A stretch of DNA of 64,000 bases, taken from Crotophaga sulcirostris. Lineage: Eukaryota > Chordata > Aves > Cuculiformes > Crotophagidae. The translations under genes were made by a program, and so were the position numbers. The stretch spans positions 460,410-524,409 of the forward strand of contig VYZB01000173.1 in NCBI GenBank assembly GCA_013397455.1, in the 5' to 3' direction. Below are positions 1-12,268 of the stretch, in pieces. Each line of letters opens with the position of its first letter. Positions within the stretch are counted from its first letter, which is position 1. The notes beneath the pieces were generated by a model that searched no databases, was not told the DNA's origin, and saw nothing but the letters and a program-made list of their open reading frames with translations.

Positions 1-30
1 AAGTCCAACCTATAACCCAACAAGTAAATA
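1..30 (-). mobile_element. Possible CR1 tail fragment cut by the window edge
   Basis: AAGTCCAACCTATAACCCA resembles the CR1 text at about 8177 (GAGTCCAACCTATAATCCA). Too short to be certain. Confidence 0.3.
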
Positions 31-1017
31 GCTCTGAGCTCTCCCAGCAAGAATATAGGTCCTGTTCCATTATAGTCACACAATGTATGACCTCTTTTAC
101 AAGGGGATTTCTAACTGAAGAGCTTGTTAGGCAGAAAACATAAAATCTTACAAAACTAGGCAAAGAAGAGGTGCCGAGGAGCCAAGCAGCATGAAGTGGC
201 AGAGAGAGCACACAGGTTTGCAGCTTCCAGATGCTGTTGCTTGGACCTTTGCCTTGGGAGCTAAAACTGCCACGGAAAATGAAGATGCAGAAGGAGAAAG
301 AGGCATCACCAGGCTTTGGCAGGGACAGGCAAGGACACTCTGTTCCATCTCTCCCTGAGCATCTCATGGAAGGGGGCTCTCAGCCTGTCCTGGGCCAACC
401 CTGGCTGCCCTGTCTGAAGATGCAGCCCAGTGGTTTGGGAAATCCCATTCCCAGTCTCACACCCAAGCAGGCTGAAGGGTAAAGAGTGGGAAAGCAGCCG
501 ATGTCTGCACAGCATGTGCAGGCCAAAGTCTCCAGCCTTTTAGCCATGTGTCACTCCCTGGCTTATGAGTGGTTTCTATTTGTTTTAACACCTTCCTATT
601 CCATCTCCTGTGTTTTATCTGCTACTTTAAATCTTTGTTAGTGAATAGGTCTTTACTAGAATCATTAAGTTCCATTCAACTCATCAAAACACAAGCCATT
701 AGCTTTATTTGTTGCCTGGTTTCCTTAACTGCATTGATGTTATCTGCCTGTTCCTGTCATAAAACAAAAGTTTCCTGATTGAGAGGAAGAAAATAGTTTG
801 CCCAAGGCAGAGGCTGCCTCTGGCAGAGAGAGAAGGATCCTTCCAGGAGATGAGGAGGGATGAATCCTCATCTTAAACAGCCTCCCTTCCCAAAACAGGG
901 CTGAGAGGAGATGGGAATGCAGGAATCTGTTGGGTCTGCTGGAACAGATAGTGGCACCTTGTGATAGAAAGAGGCGAGGACCAAAAGCAGAGCAAGCAGG
1001 ATGCAGCGAGGTGATGT

Positions 1018-2131
1018 TTGCAATATTAGCCAATCCACTGAGTGCCAGGTGTGCTGCACACCTGCAACTCACATCTGCATCACAGATGTTCTCACATAGC
1101 CCCAGACATGCTCAGAAAAGATTTTTCAGGTTTTAGGTTTTTTTATGGTCATTGCTTCCAATTCCTGGTTACTTGAAGAGAGGTTTCAGGGGGATGAGGA
1201 AGGGAATCAGGATGCCAGAAGTGTCCAGCACATCCTCAGAATGAACTGCTTAGTGCCCAGACAGGCTCACAGCACAGCCTGCATGAGTGCTGAGTGGCCA
1301 ACAGAGAACCAAAGGGGCAACACTGCTGCCAGAGAGAAGCATGTTTGCTGTTAGGGCCCATTCTGAAAATTTACAGGCAGACAAAAATATGCAAAGAGCT
1401 AGAGTTTAGGGGAACTTATTTTCACAGAATGGTTTGGGTTGGAAGGGACCTTAAAGATCATCCAGTCCCAACCCCCTGCCATGGGCAGGGACACCTCCCA
1501 GTGGATCAGGGGGCTCCAAGCCCCATCCAACCTGGCCTTGAACACCTCCAGGGATGGGGCAGCCACCACTGCTCTGGGCAACCTGGGCCAGGGCCTCCCC
1601 ACCCTCACAGGAAAAAATTCCTTCCTAATACCTAGTTTAAATCTCCCCTCTTTCAGCTTAAAATCTTTACTTTTGAATGGCAGTTGGCAGAATAGGGATT
1701 TTACAGGGCTTGTTTGGTGGGGAAAGCCTGATTCACACAAGCTCACAGCTCTCACTAAGCTTACCATCAGCCAGAAGAGAACTGTGATTACAGCAGGTAC
1801 TATGGGATGGCTTCTTGCTGCAAGCTGAAATCAAATCAAGGAATTGGGCTGTCTTTGAAGAGCACCAAGCAAGACTGCAGGCTTTGCAACCCTAAGGGTG
1901 GCTCAGGGAGCTGCTATAAAGCAGGGAGCAGCAGCAGAATGAGCCCACCCTCTCTCCAGAACAGGACAGGACACGGTGAGCAGGAGAGAGCACAGCAGCC
2001 AGGTTGCTTTAGTGGTTATCCCAGGGTACAGTGTCAGTCCTCACAGGTCCTCTTCTCACCTAGCCTTGAGTACAATATTGTTGCAATATTAGCCAACCCA
2101 CAGAGTGCCAGATGTACTGCACACCTGCAAC
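1018..2131 (+). repeat. Diverged direct repeat pair, 51 bp
   Basis: Positions 1018-1068 and 2081-2131 match in 47 of 51 bases without gaps, 1063 bases apart in the same orientation. Both contain TTGCAATATTAGCCAA and CTGCACACCTGCAAC. A CR1 copy lies between them. They may be remnants of an unrecognised repeat family or of a local duplication. Confidence 0.75.
1421..1660 (-). mobile_element. CR1 LINE 3' end
   Basis: 5'-truncated CR1 in minus orientation. It shows the standard tail TGGTTTGGGTTGGAAGGGAC and the block GCCATGGGCAGGGACACCTC. The element runs to TTTAAATCTCCCCTCTTTCAG. Confidence 0.9.
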
Positions 2132-2139
2132 CACCATAC

Positions 2140-5100
2140 CATCATAGAGGTGCAAACAAGGCAATTAGCTGCAGGTTCACTGCTAAACCTACAGCAAGAT
2201 AAGCACCTAAAATAAATTCAGCTGCTGCTCTATTTATTGAGAATTAGAAAGTGCTGTAAAGGGTCTCTTAAATGAGATGACTTTTGCTTTGCAGCTGACC
2301 AGAACAGTCAGAGTCAACGAACAAGTTCAAAAGTTTAATAAACTTAGATGAGGCTGACAGTACAGAGCAGCAGAGTTTGACCAGAAGCAAGCACACAGGA
2401 ACAGCATAATTAGGAGACAAAATAGGGAGTGCACAGAGGTTTCCATTTCCTTGATGTCATTTGGCATCAAGAGCACTAAGCACAGCCCAGGCACCAGCTC
2501 TGCCAGGTATAACAACACTGTAAAAGCTATTAACTGGAACACTGGATGTTTGCGACACCCAGGGTTACAAGCCCTTTAGCATCTCTTTCAAGAGAATATT
2601 TCTGAGTAGTTACAACATTATTTAAAACTGCACAAAAAGTCATTAAATCTTTTAAGAGCAAAGTCTGTTAGTGAAATTGTAGCACCAGCAATGGGACCCA
2701 AGAAGGATCTTCATAACAACACCCTCACACCCAGTACTGCTGCAGCCCATCACAGGTAACAGAAACAGAGAAGATTAAAAAGCACTCAGAGCATTATGAA
2801 ATGAAGTCACATCTCCTCTACTAAATGCTAAAGAAAAACTCTAAATTACACCTTTTTCTCCCCAGCATCCCACTCATTAAACATACACAAAACTCACCTC
2901 CCCAGCAAGTCCAAAAGGCACCACAGCCTTTACTGCTGCTTTATGTAGCACCTCAAATTGTTAAAGCAGACTCAGGTGGGCTCCAAGGAGTCTGCGTGAG
3001 TCTCCATATAAAGAGGCACTCGTGCACCACCCCTAAATTCTGGTTCAAGAAAGGGAAAGAGGAAGGGGAAGATAGAAGAAGAAAAGTTTAGGCTATTTTT
3101 AAGCCTCTAAGAAAAAAGAGGCTCAGACTCTGCTAGAAGTCAGGTGCTTTGGTGTTTGAACTCAGAGAAGTGGTGTTTTTTGAGTTAAGTCTGCAAGGGT
3201 TTTTTTTTCTCTGCTTTATGCCTGCAAGGATAAGAACTGAGAAAATGAGCAAAACCAAGTGATAGAGCTATTGCACAGCTAAGTAAGGGCTCTGCAGAAC
3301 TCCTGCAAGTCATAATGTAATGCTTCACTTAGTGCAGTCACATAAGGAAGGGTGGTGACTGAGCACATCTGGAAGTCAAGCTTAAGCAGAGGATTCAATG
3401 GGGCAGAGAGAGCCCCAGAAATTACTGAGCTGTGCTGCAGGATTTGTGATATTGGAAATTGCAGCTAAGGCATATTTACAGCAATGTGAAAGCATGCTTG
3501 GCTCAGCTTCTTTATAAGGGGATTTTTAGTGAGAAGAATTTCTTGTGGCTTTACCAGGCTGTCTTCAAGAAAAAAAGCTGAAACTTAAATTTACAGGAGG
3601 TTAAAGGGGCACTGTGCAGCTATGTGGTGCATTCCTCTGCTCTACCCAGAGCCACCCTTGTCATTCCTGGCAGATCCTAGGATGCCACCAAAGGTTTTGT
3701 GGGAGGGAGTGCTTGTCTTTTATGCTGCAGCCACTTAGAGTCTGGTTATTCTTCTACATAAAGTTTTTTTCCTTAATACTGAATGTGAGTCTTGCAGTAT
3801 CCCTGCTGGATGTGGGCAGGTCATTCACTTGCTCTCCTCTGTTCATCACATTTTTGGTACAAGGACAGATGCTGTCCCTGCACACTCTCTGCTTGTGAGC
3901 GACTCCTGTGGGGCTCTGATGCTAAAGAAATGAAGAAGAGGATGTTCAGTGAGTTTCTCTCTGCCCTGTTGCCTAAGCTTGGGCTAGTAATTGTAAATTC
4001 TGTACAGATTTACAGTCAGAAAGGGAAAAAGTATGGTACCTTAAACTCTGTTTTCATCTGTCCATGCCAACCAAAAGATTTTGGGAGGAGCAGAAGCTTC
4101 TCATTTGGTGTTTTCCCTAATCTTTCTGGAAGACTCCTGTTCTCCATGTACAGCTCCTTGTATATGTTCTCAATAGGTTCCTCTGCTTCCCCTGTTTCTG
4201 GTCCTACCCTGAGTACAGGTGAAGGTATTTTGGCAAATTGATTAGTTGGTGCCTTGTACTACAGGGGCTTCATCTTCCCATAAGGATCCTGGAGTGAAAG
4301 GGGCTTACAATGTTTCTTAATAAAATGCACCTGGGATTTATGGCAGCTGAGGCAGTTTTGTCATTTCTGTGTAATACTGTTCACTGAAGGATTTGGAAAG
4401 AACGTTCCGGCAGTTCCAGGGCAAATTATTTCAAAGCATGAAATACAAAGTGCTAATTTCAGGAAATAAATGGAAAAATAAATACAAATCAAGGTCTTTG
4501 TTTTATTTAGATTTTAGCAATTAACCCCTCCACACACACACACTTTTTTCTCTTCAAAAGAAGTCTTAAAAAACTTTTTTCAAAGTTTTGTTTCCAAGAC
4601 ACATATTGCTGGAAAAAGAGGGTTTAAATTCTGTTTCTACAAGAAAGGTCAAGCTGCCTGTATGTTGATGGGCAGATTGCAAATATTTATGCTTTCTATT
4701 TAGCTTATTAAACTTCTCTAAACTGGGATTCTTGTCCCAGCCCTCAAAGCTGGAAAAAACTGATGGATGCATTTGAAAGGTGGGCAGTGGGAATGTCTTT
4801 ATTCATTAAGCTTTTTAGATATTTCCACTTTTTTCCCCCGAAGAACTCAGCAGGTTGAGACTCCTGGTTCTTCGATGGTATAAATGAATATACTTTGAGT
4901 AATGTATGCGACCCAAAAACCTTTTTACTATTCGAAAGGTTATTCTGCACCTGAAACCAGTGTTGCTTTAATGATTTACCTGCTTATACCACTGGCATAT
5001 CAATCCTGTTCTATTCCTTCAATAATCAGGCTATCTTGATCTGTGTGTCTAGGTTTTATGGAGATTCAGGTATATAGGGATATAGATGGATGGATTTTCA

Positions 5101-6217
5101 CTTGTTTCCTAGAAGTAACTTTTCCAAAATCAGTGCGAGTTGAATATAAACACATTCTGGGTGTGTAGATTAAGCACTGTCAATAACTCCAGCTGGGCAT
5201 GACATTTTAAAGGGGCTGGATTACTTTTGTTCTTTTTTAATAACAGTCAATGCAGCAAACTGCAAACAGGGGTTTGCTGAAGCTGTGGTGGAACTGCTCA
5301 GTCTGTGAGGAATGTTGGACAGCCCTGTGACCGCATCAGCCTCAGTGAATAATCCCTGCTCTGCCACAGGCATCTCATGAGGTTCTCCACCAGCAGCACC
5401 CTGCAGTTTCTGCAGCTACAGAATCTATATCTGGGTGGGGAATGATTCAGAAGGGGTAAAAGCTTTGGAGCTCTCAATGTGGTACATGGCTGGGAAAAAT
5501 GCCTTCACTGAGTCCAGTGCAGTGGAAAGGTTTCTGCTTGCCCATGGGTTTGCTCAGGGCTGGCATCTCCCTGCTCTCAGCACCGAGTGGTGGGCTGAAG
5601 ATAAGCAATGTGGCCATTAGGGCTTTTACCATCATCCTCATGGAAACAGCTGATTAGGGAGCTTTTTTAGGAGGATAGAAAGGAAATGCCATGCAATGGC
5701 CTGACCTAAGCTGGGGTAGCTGACAACAGGTCACTGGAGGAGCTGCATAAAATGCCCTTGAGAGGTTCTTTCAAAGCTGTGCAAGTTTCCCACTTTTCTT
5801 TTTCAGGGCTGCAGGCTGCAATGGGAGCAGGAGCAGGCATGATGTTTCAAGGCTCGTAGACCAATGTACATCATGCATTTACTTTGCAGATAGGCTTCTT
5901 AAAAGTTCTTATCTTCACAAAGATTGTGATATCTGTAACATTTGGTATTTATTTTACAGCAAGGGATCCTCAATTTCTCTGCCTCCCCATCCTGCCCCGT
6001 GATGATGGCTGTTTCCTGGCCTGCAGGGAAGGAGCTGAAGGTGACTGTCTCATTTCTCGAGTTCTTTCGTATTAAAGTAACTGAAATTGCCACCTGAGAT
6101 TATTATGTGGGTCTGGATGTTCAGTCTAGTGCTTTTAGCCCTCGATCGTGAAAAAGTGTATGGAGATAAGATAAAAAAAACAAGGGTTCTCAAGGCAAGT
6201 GTACTCATAGCAATATC
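2140..6217. other. Intergenic DNA without recognised genes
   Basis: AT-rich unique sequence with a short (CA)n run at 4530-4543. ORFs here are short, have no family resemblance and lack supporting splice sites. Part of it may contain the distal C1QTNF8 3' UTR near 6.2 kb. Confidence 0.6.
4530..4543 (+). repeat. Short (CA)n microsatellite
   Basis: About seven CA units at 4530-4543, followed by a T-run. Confidence 0.8.
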
Positions 6218-6299
6218 TTTATTTTGGCTACTTTCCCAAGCAACCATAACAGGCGAGGTAGAGCAGTGAAGCAGTTTACCTAGCAAGAACTCATTTATT
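6218..6299 (-). promoter_or_regulatory. Candidate polyadenylation signals for C1QTNF8
   Basis: Two AATAAA hexamers occur on the minus strand, at 6294-6299 and 6218-6223, about 1.1 kb past the C1QTNF8 stop. They would give a 3' UTR of roughly 1.1 kb. AATAAA is common by chance in AT-rich DNA, so the assignment is tentative. Confidence 0.25.
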
Positions 6300-7359
6300 C
6301 TTCATACAAATGGCTCGGGATGCACACAAGAGACTCAGGGGATGGCCAAGGAGGAACTGGGGTAAACAATATTTCTTGCTGCTGCATGTAACTTTCCACT
6401 GTTATGTTAATAAATGTTTAGAAAAATACCCCTAGATCCTTTAAAATATCACTGCTTGCAGTAAAGCACCTTTTTTCTTTCCAATTTCTTCTTTACTTCC
6501 CAGAACTCAGGGTCCTATAAGATGGCAGTTTTTAAGCAGGGCTTTAGATTCCACCTTGGCAAAGACCACTCAGAAACTGGATCATAAGGCAAGGCACACT
6601 ATTTTCCTTGAAATGGGGAATTATCATGTTCCTAGCCATGCTGGATGTTCTCGTGCGAGAAGTTTTGCTAGCAATACAGAAATCTAGCAAAGTTATAGCA
6701 TGTGGCTGTACTTCAAACCAAGTGCCTCTGAAAAGGCTTTGCCAGACCAGTATGCTGTTATTCAACTAGTTCTAGAATTATGCTCTCAGAAGGCAATATT
6801 ACCTGAAATGGAACAAACCCATGATTTAGGGTAAGTGCACTGTGCAAAATATTGTTCTTAATGCTGGTGCATTCTTGCCCATCTGAGTGGAGCAGACCTG
6901 ATGAAGGTGCTGGTGAGTGTACGCTCTTATCAGCAATACTGCACACAGCAGAGATATCCAAGTGGTGTAGTAGCAGTAATTCCCTAACTAGCACCCAGAT
7001 AACCAGTACCTGAAGATGATATAATGAAAATGTCTTCTCTAAAGCAGAGCAAAGAGGTTACATTTTTGCTACCAGCTTGGCAGACTCTTCAAGGGTATTA
7101 CTGGGGATCTATACAGAGCTTTCTGTGTGCTTCTTCTCCAGGGCCCATAAGGGCTGAAGCCTTTTCAGTACTTGTGTAGCTTGCATCTCCTTGAAGCACA
7201 GTCACCTCCACCCACACAGATGTCCTTGTCATGGACATACAATCCTGTCAGCAGGCCAAGAGGCCTGTAAACCTTCCAGGTGGAACTAGGCATATGCATT
7301 TCTAAGAGGGAAGACACTAATGTATCTACCAAAGCTTTGAGCCTAAAGCTGACGAACGG

Positions 7360-7907
7360 CTACTCTACTGCTGGTTTGATTAAATGGCCATTAAAGATGA
7401 TGTAAACATCAGACTCCTCGCTATAGATGGCATTTTCTCGCTCCCGCTTGAACATCCTCACCCAGACCTCCTCTCCTTCCTGCAGGTCCAGCATTAGGCT
7501 CTGGCTCTGCATGATGCTCCGATCGCTGGGCTGCGCATAGAGGATGGCCACCTCTTTCTCATTCTTCATCAAGTGCAGGTAGGTCTCCTTGAAGTTCCAG
7601 GTGTGAACGTTGAGGCTAAAGTAGTAGATTCCTGCCACGTAGCAGAAGAACTTCCCCGAGAACATGTTGAAGTGCTTGTAGAGGTTCACAAACTCGGTGT
7701 CAAAAGTGACGTGCTGGAAGTAGTCTGAACTATGAAGGGGTTTTCTCCGACCCACCGAGAAAGCAGCGTAGAGCTGCTTGCAGGAATGACCCTGCGGGCC
7801 AGGCTGGCCTTTCTGTCCTTTCTGTCCATTCAAGCCACGCAGCCCTCTTTCTCCTTGCTTCCCAAGTGCTCCAGGATACCCTTTCTCTCCCATTTCACCC
7901 TTCTCCC
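7360..7907 (-). CDS. C1QTNF8: C1QTNF8 coding exon 2 (collagen stalk and C1q head)
   Basis: The acceptor is a T-rich tract ending CTCACAG. The exon starts with GG, completing Gly76, and continues through the Gly-X-Y repeat into the C1q domain to the TAG at 7360-7362. Recognisable C1q strands include [35 protein letters not shown] and the end LIKPAVE. No N-glycosylation sequon is apparent in the head. Confidence 0.95.
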
Positions 7908-8658
7908 CTGTGAGAAAAAAGAAAATCCCTGTTGAACATGGGCATGCAAAGCCTAAGCTGCAGATATCCTTGCTGAAGACAACCTGCAGAGCAGCTAAAA
8001 CACTATTTTCCCAGCACAGATATCTGGAAGCACCAGTCAGATACCAGCACCCTTGTAATTCTCAGAAGGATAAAAGTGCCTTTGATAGTGTGGCCCCACT
8101 GAGTTTGTGGTACCAATGTTCAGCATCCAATAGTATCACAGTATCACAAGGTTGGAAAGGACCTCTGAGATCATTGAGTCCAACCTATAATCCATCACTA
8201 ACACCAACCCATCATCTAATAGTGAATCAATCACTTGATGATATTGATGAACCCATCATCAGTAGTGAATCTCTATGACCTGACCAGACTGGTTATGTGA
8301 ATCCAATATTCATGAACCCTGCCTTTCTGTGCAGAGTTTTGAGCAAGACAAGCTATCGATTTTGCTGAGATGTGATTTGAGCCCTGGGGGAGGTGGTCAG
8401 GTTTGATTATCACAGTAGCCAGCTTTACCCACCTTTGAGGATGGTGATATCTATAGTGGGCTGGACTTTGGGTACCGAATAGGCGGGGTCACTGCTCATC
8501 CTTGTGTACCGTGAGGAGATGATGGACACGGGCTGCTCTGAAGGACCACAGCACCGCACGCACGACAGGCGGCGCGGCTCTCGTCTCGGCAGACCCTTTT
8601 CCAGCACAGCACCGACGTTCACCATGGACACCAAGAGCAGGAGAAGCACGGCGCTCAT
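7360..8658 (-). CDS. C1QTNF8: C1q/TNF-related protein 8 (CTRP8), two coding exons
   Basis: Secreted collagen/C1q-domain signalling protein. Human CTRP8 has been reported as a ligand of the relaxin receptor RXFP1. Joining 8658-8433 to 7907-7360 gives 257 residues and a TAG stop; human CTRP8, as I recall it, has 252. Domain order: signal peptide at about residues 1-17 ([12 protein letters not shown]), a short N-terminal region with Cys33, Cys36 and Cys37 that probably cross-link subunits, 13 uninterrupted Gly-X-Y triplets at about 76-114, then a C1q head from about 119 to 257. The block [13 protein letters not shown] across the junction closely matches human CTRP8 (TIDIEILKGEKGE), and YAAFSVG (122-128) is kept; these two features favour CTRP8 over its paralogue CTRP1. 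The ATG at 8658 is the first in frame; the codon three upstream is TTG. The phase-1 junction splits a collagen glycine codon. No truncation is seen. Upstream untranslated exons are likely but were not located. Confidence 0.93.
7908..8432 (-). other. C1QTNF8 intron between the two coding exons
   Basis: A 525-base phase-1 intron with GT and AG borders. It holds a degraded CR1 3'-end fragment near 8130-8200, followed by a short low-complexity run of 'catcatctaatagtgaatcaa'-like sequence to about 8280. Nothing else was recognised. Confidence 0.8.
8130..8200 (-). mobile_element. Degraded CR1 3' end in the C1QTNF8 intron
   Basis: TATCACAGTATCACAAGGTTGGAAAGG followed by GAGATCATTGAGTCCAACCT is a diverged CR1 tail in minus orientation; the element fades out after about 8200. 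It is of a different tail type from the copies at 1.4 and 28.4 kb. Confidence 0.7.
8433..8658 (-). CDS. C1QTNF8: C1QTNF8 coding exon 1 (signal peptide and N-terminal region)
   Basis: Encodes residues 1-75 plus the first base of Gly76. The donor reads AAAG|GTGGGT. A second GT four bases downstream (GTAAAG) would break the frame of the next exon, so the first is chosen. A pyrimidine-rich stretch ending in CAG at 8674 suggests an acceptor 15 bases before the ATG, so the 5' UTR probably continues in an upstream exon not located here. Confidence 0.9.
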
Positions 8659-9070
8659 CTTCAGCAAAGCCAGCTGGATTGAGTAAAGGAGCAGAAATGA
8701 TTAACACGGTGATTCAAATCAGAGCTTCTGATGGGCCATCTGTTAATGTTACTGCAAGGTGCGTTTCTTCTGATTAATTATTAGCTTATCTTGCGGGGGC
8801 ACCAGGAGACTCCAGGTGGGAAGGCTGCCCCACTGCATACCGTTTACAAGCAATGGAAAAGGCAATCCCTGTCTCGTTACCTGCGGTTAAAGTATCTGAC
8901 AAGAGACAGCAAGTGGACAAAAGAAAAACCAAACCAAACCCTGATGAGATCAGAAGCTAAGACTGCAATGCTTAAAGCTTTCAAAGCAAGCTCTGCTCAA
9001 GGCACACCTGCTGCCTGGCTGCTGTTGGAACAGCCCTCACAAAAGCCAAATTCCTCCCATGCAGGGCTTT

Positions 9071-9110
9071 AGAATCATAGAATCATAGCAGGCTTTGGGT
9101 TGGAACCATA
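9071..9110 (-). mobile_element. Tiny CR1 tail remnant
   Basis: AGAATCATAGAATCATAG followed by GGGTTGGAACC: only the terminal tens of bases of a CR1 element in minus orientation. Confidence 0.6.
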
Positions 9111-12100
9111 AGCCTTTGCTACGGAAGAGCAGAAACCATTAGTTCCAGTTCAGGGAGTTAAGTGATATGATTCTTCCTTCTTGTGTGCAACTTCTTATTT
9201 AAATATATTTCCTTGACACTATTACACCTGGAGAGAGAACCTAGATTGATTTTTTTGCTTGAATAATTGAGTTTAATCTCATAGCTCAAGGTAGACAGTT
9301 TACGTATGAGGCGTATTCGCTCATGGAAAGCTTTTTTAATGATTCTGTGTACCTGAAGCCTTTTAACACTTTGATGTAAAGTAACACATCTGGGCAATAA
9401 AAGTGATAAAAAGCCTCCATAATATCTGCAAAAATATGAATAGCTTAATTTCTCTGCACACAGGGGAAATAAAGCAAGAAGACACAGCAAGTCAGCCTGG
9501 AGGAATCTGGACCAAAAGATCTTCCGTGTGGTTAACAGTGTGGAGTTTGCAACCTGCAAGAGCCCCTGTGGGATGCATAGGTCGTGTCAAAGGTACAGAT
9601 CTACATTAACCTACTCCAGCCCGTGCTTTCACTGCATGCAATGCAATTATGTCCTTAACTAGCAGGACTGCTTGAAGAATAAATCCCACTAACAACTGTG
9701 CTGAGCTTACAGGCTGCAATATTGAGAGTTCAAGAGGAGGCAGAAATTTCTCTTGGATCCCTGAACTGTACTTTAAATACCTGCTAACATTTTCCTTCCT
9801 GTTATTTCTAGGCCTTCACTCAGAAAAGCAATCTATGACTACCTTTGCTTTGAATTCACAACACACAAGACAACACCAGCCACTGCCTGTTTCAGTTGGT
9901 GACAAATCTTGGCTGGAAACCCAAGAGGGCAGTTAAGACTAAAACCATTTTCGCGCTACAGAAATGGAAAATACATGGATGTGTCAGCCAGGAGCCTCGG
10001 CATCGTTCCAGACATGGAAAATATTCCAGTTCTGCTTTTTTACCTTTTGTTGTCTTTCAGGCTTTCACCTCCTCACTGCTCCAGAGTTCCTTGCATCGCC
10101 AGCAGCAGGAAGCAAAGCATCGTTAGGGATGGGCTTGTCTGGACACTGGACTTCCTCTTGGAAATAATTTGTTCGGGATCTTTTTTTACTTTCTTCCCCA
10201 GGAGGATCTAAAATTTCTTCATGAGTAAGAAAATCCCAAAACACCAAAGCAGCCTGTGCAGCTTCCAAGGCAAAGCCAGGACAGCTCAGCAGTTCCTCTG
10301 CCCTCAGTGCCAGAGCTGAGTATGGGGTAGCTCCTCTGTGAAACGACGCTGCAGAGATGCTCCACTCGAGCTGAGCATAAGGAGCCTGTCTGCAGCCATG
10401 AAGTGGTTTGAGGGTTTGCAGACAAGAATATTTGGATCCCAAAATGCAGTGCAGTTTAAAAAATTTCCACTGTCTGTAGTGGTTTTCAGATGACCAGTGT
10501 TAACGCCCTCTTGTCTGGAGTGTTTATACAACACGCTGGGGTGAAGCAGAAGAGGGGTTGGAAGTGCTGCTACAGGCAGCTGGATCAGTTTGAGACCTAC
10601 GAGTTGTGAGTGGGGTGGAGATGGAAGCAAAGCCAGGATCCAGCTATGGGGAGGTTCAGGGGTGTCAGATGCACCCATATCTCTAACAGCCTGGGTGAAC
10701 ATTCAGTGAGTGAGTTTGTAGCTCCATTTCTAATTATCTGGTTTGTTTTTTCTTTTCTAGTGCTTTTTTAGCATCTCCCTATTTCCAGTGTGTGTGAATT
10801 GCCCAAATTCTTCTGTCCTGGGAGGAGCTGTGAAACACCTTCACCCCTCAGTATGTGCTGCTGAGCAGCAGCAGTACCTGTGGTCACATGCGCTCTCTCC
10901 AGCTGCAATTTCACCTATCAAGCATGGGAAGAGATAAGGATCCTAAGCAAACATCTCTTCCTATTACCTGTGCATGCTTAAACTTGTGGGATTGTATGGA
11001 TTTAGTGCATTCCACTGTGGTTTCTACAGGAGGAGAGGCTGTGCCTGCATGGAAAAGCTCCTGCGCACCTGGACATCTGCATCTTCTTAGGGTACCACTT
11101 TTCCTGCTCTGCAGCAGGGGCTGCTATGATGCTTAGACAGGGAGCAAAAGCATGTTATCTGGTTCCTAAAGAAACAACTCTTCCTTCTCTCTTTCTCCTC
11201 TTCCCTGCTTGCACCTCCAATGCCAGGAACATGCCTGCAACATCCTGGAAATGACCCTGCTCCGCACTGGGCGGCTCCTTGACATCAGTCCTGTCTCCAT
11301 AGCAAGCCCAGACAGTGGTTCAGCCAGGCCCTGCTGAGCCACAGGACAACTTACAGTAAGTCATTCCCAGGGCAGCTTCTCCAACAGAGCAAATCACCCT
11401 GACGAAGCCCATGGTACCCAGGTCTCCTTCACCTTTCCCAGCAGAGAGGCAGCTTTCTCGTGGCTTGTCACTGCTGACTCAGTTGCGCCGGGAACTCAGC
11501 TTTCCGTGTGCCAAAATAAAGCAGACAGATGTGTCCCTGCAGAAGGTCTCGTGCAGCGCTGTCCTGGTTGGCTGGGTGGGAGCATCAGGACATGGGTGCT
11601 GGCAGCAGGAGGACCATCCCATACCTGCTGTAAACCCCTGCTTAGGCTCGGGAACAAGCAGCACTTTTCAAACGGCTCTTCTCCAGCTGTACTGGAGAAG
11701 CAGAGTTCCATGGAAATTTCTCATCTGGGGAGGATGCCAGGAAACACCTTTTCTTGCCCTGGGCTCCCGTGGCAGCGGGGGAGCCTGCATCAGATCGGAG
11801 CCATGCAGGGTGGGGAACCGTCCCGTCCAACTGCTCAGCCAGAGCTAAGAGCAAAATCAGACCACAAGGAAGCACCGTTCTGGAGCACTAAGGGTGGTTA
11901 ATGAAACAAGGAGAGTTAGTAGGAAAAAATTAAAGCCAGCTCAGCAATAACCTGGCCTCACACTTATTTTGCCTGCTGCAGGGAAGCAGAAAAAGTGAGA
12001 TGAAACAGCGGAGGCAGAGACCACCTCTCTTTATGGCTCACCCAAGCAACTTCTGCAGGGTAGGAACATTTTGTTATTTTTTCCCCCAACTTATTCAGGT

Positions 12101-12113
12101 CCATCTAACTTAC
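9111..12113. other. Intergenic DNA without recognised genes
   Basis: Unique sequence upstream of C1QTNF8. Untranslated first exons of C1QTNF8 may lie here, but I could not identify one. ORFs are short and look like chance. Confidence 0.5.
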
Positions 12114-12268
12114 CTTGAGACTCGGAGTCTGTCTCTTAATTTCCTTGCTGTTGTTTAGCAGGCTGCATAATATGAAAGCTGCTGTTCATTTAGGCTTTTC
12201 AGTACTCGGTGGCAGCTGCAGCTTCCTAGCTGGAGTCCAAATGAAACACTGAAATTCAGTGCAGCTCC

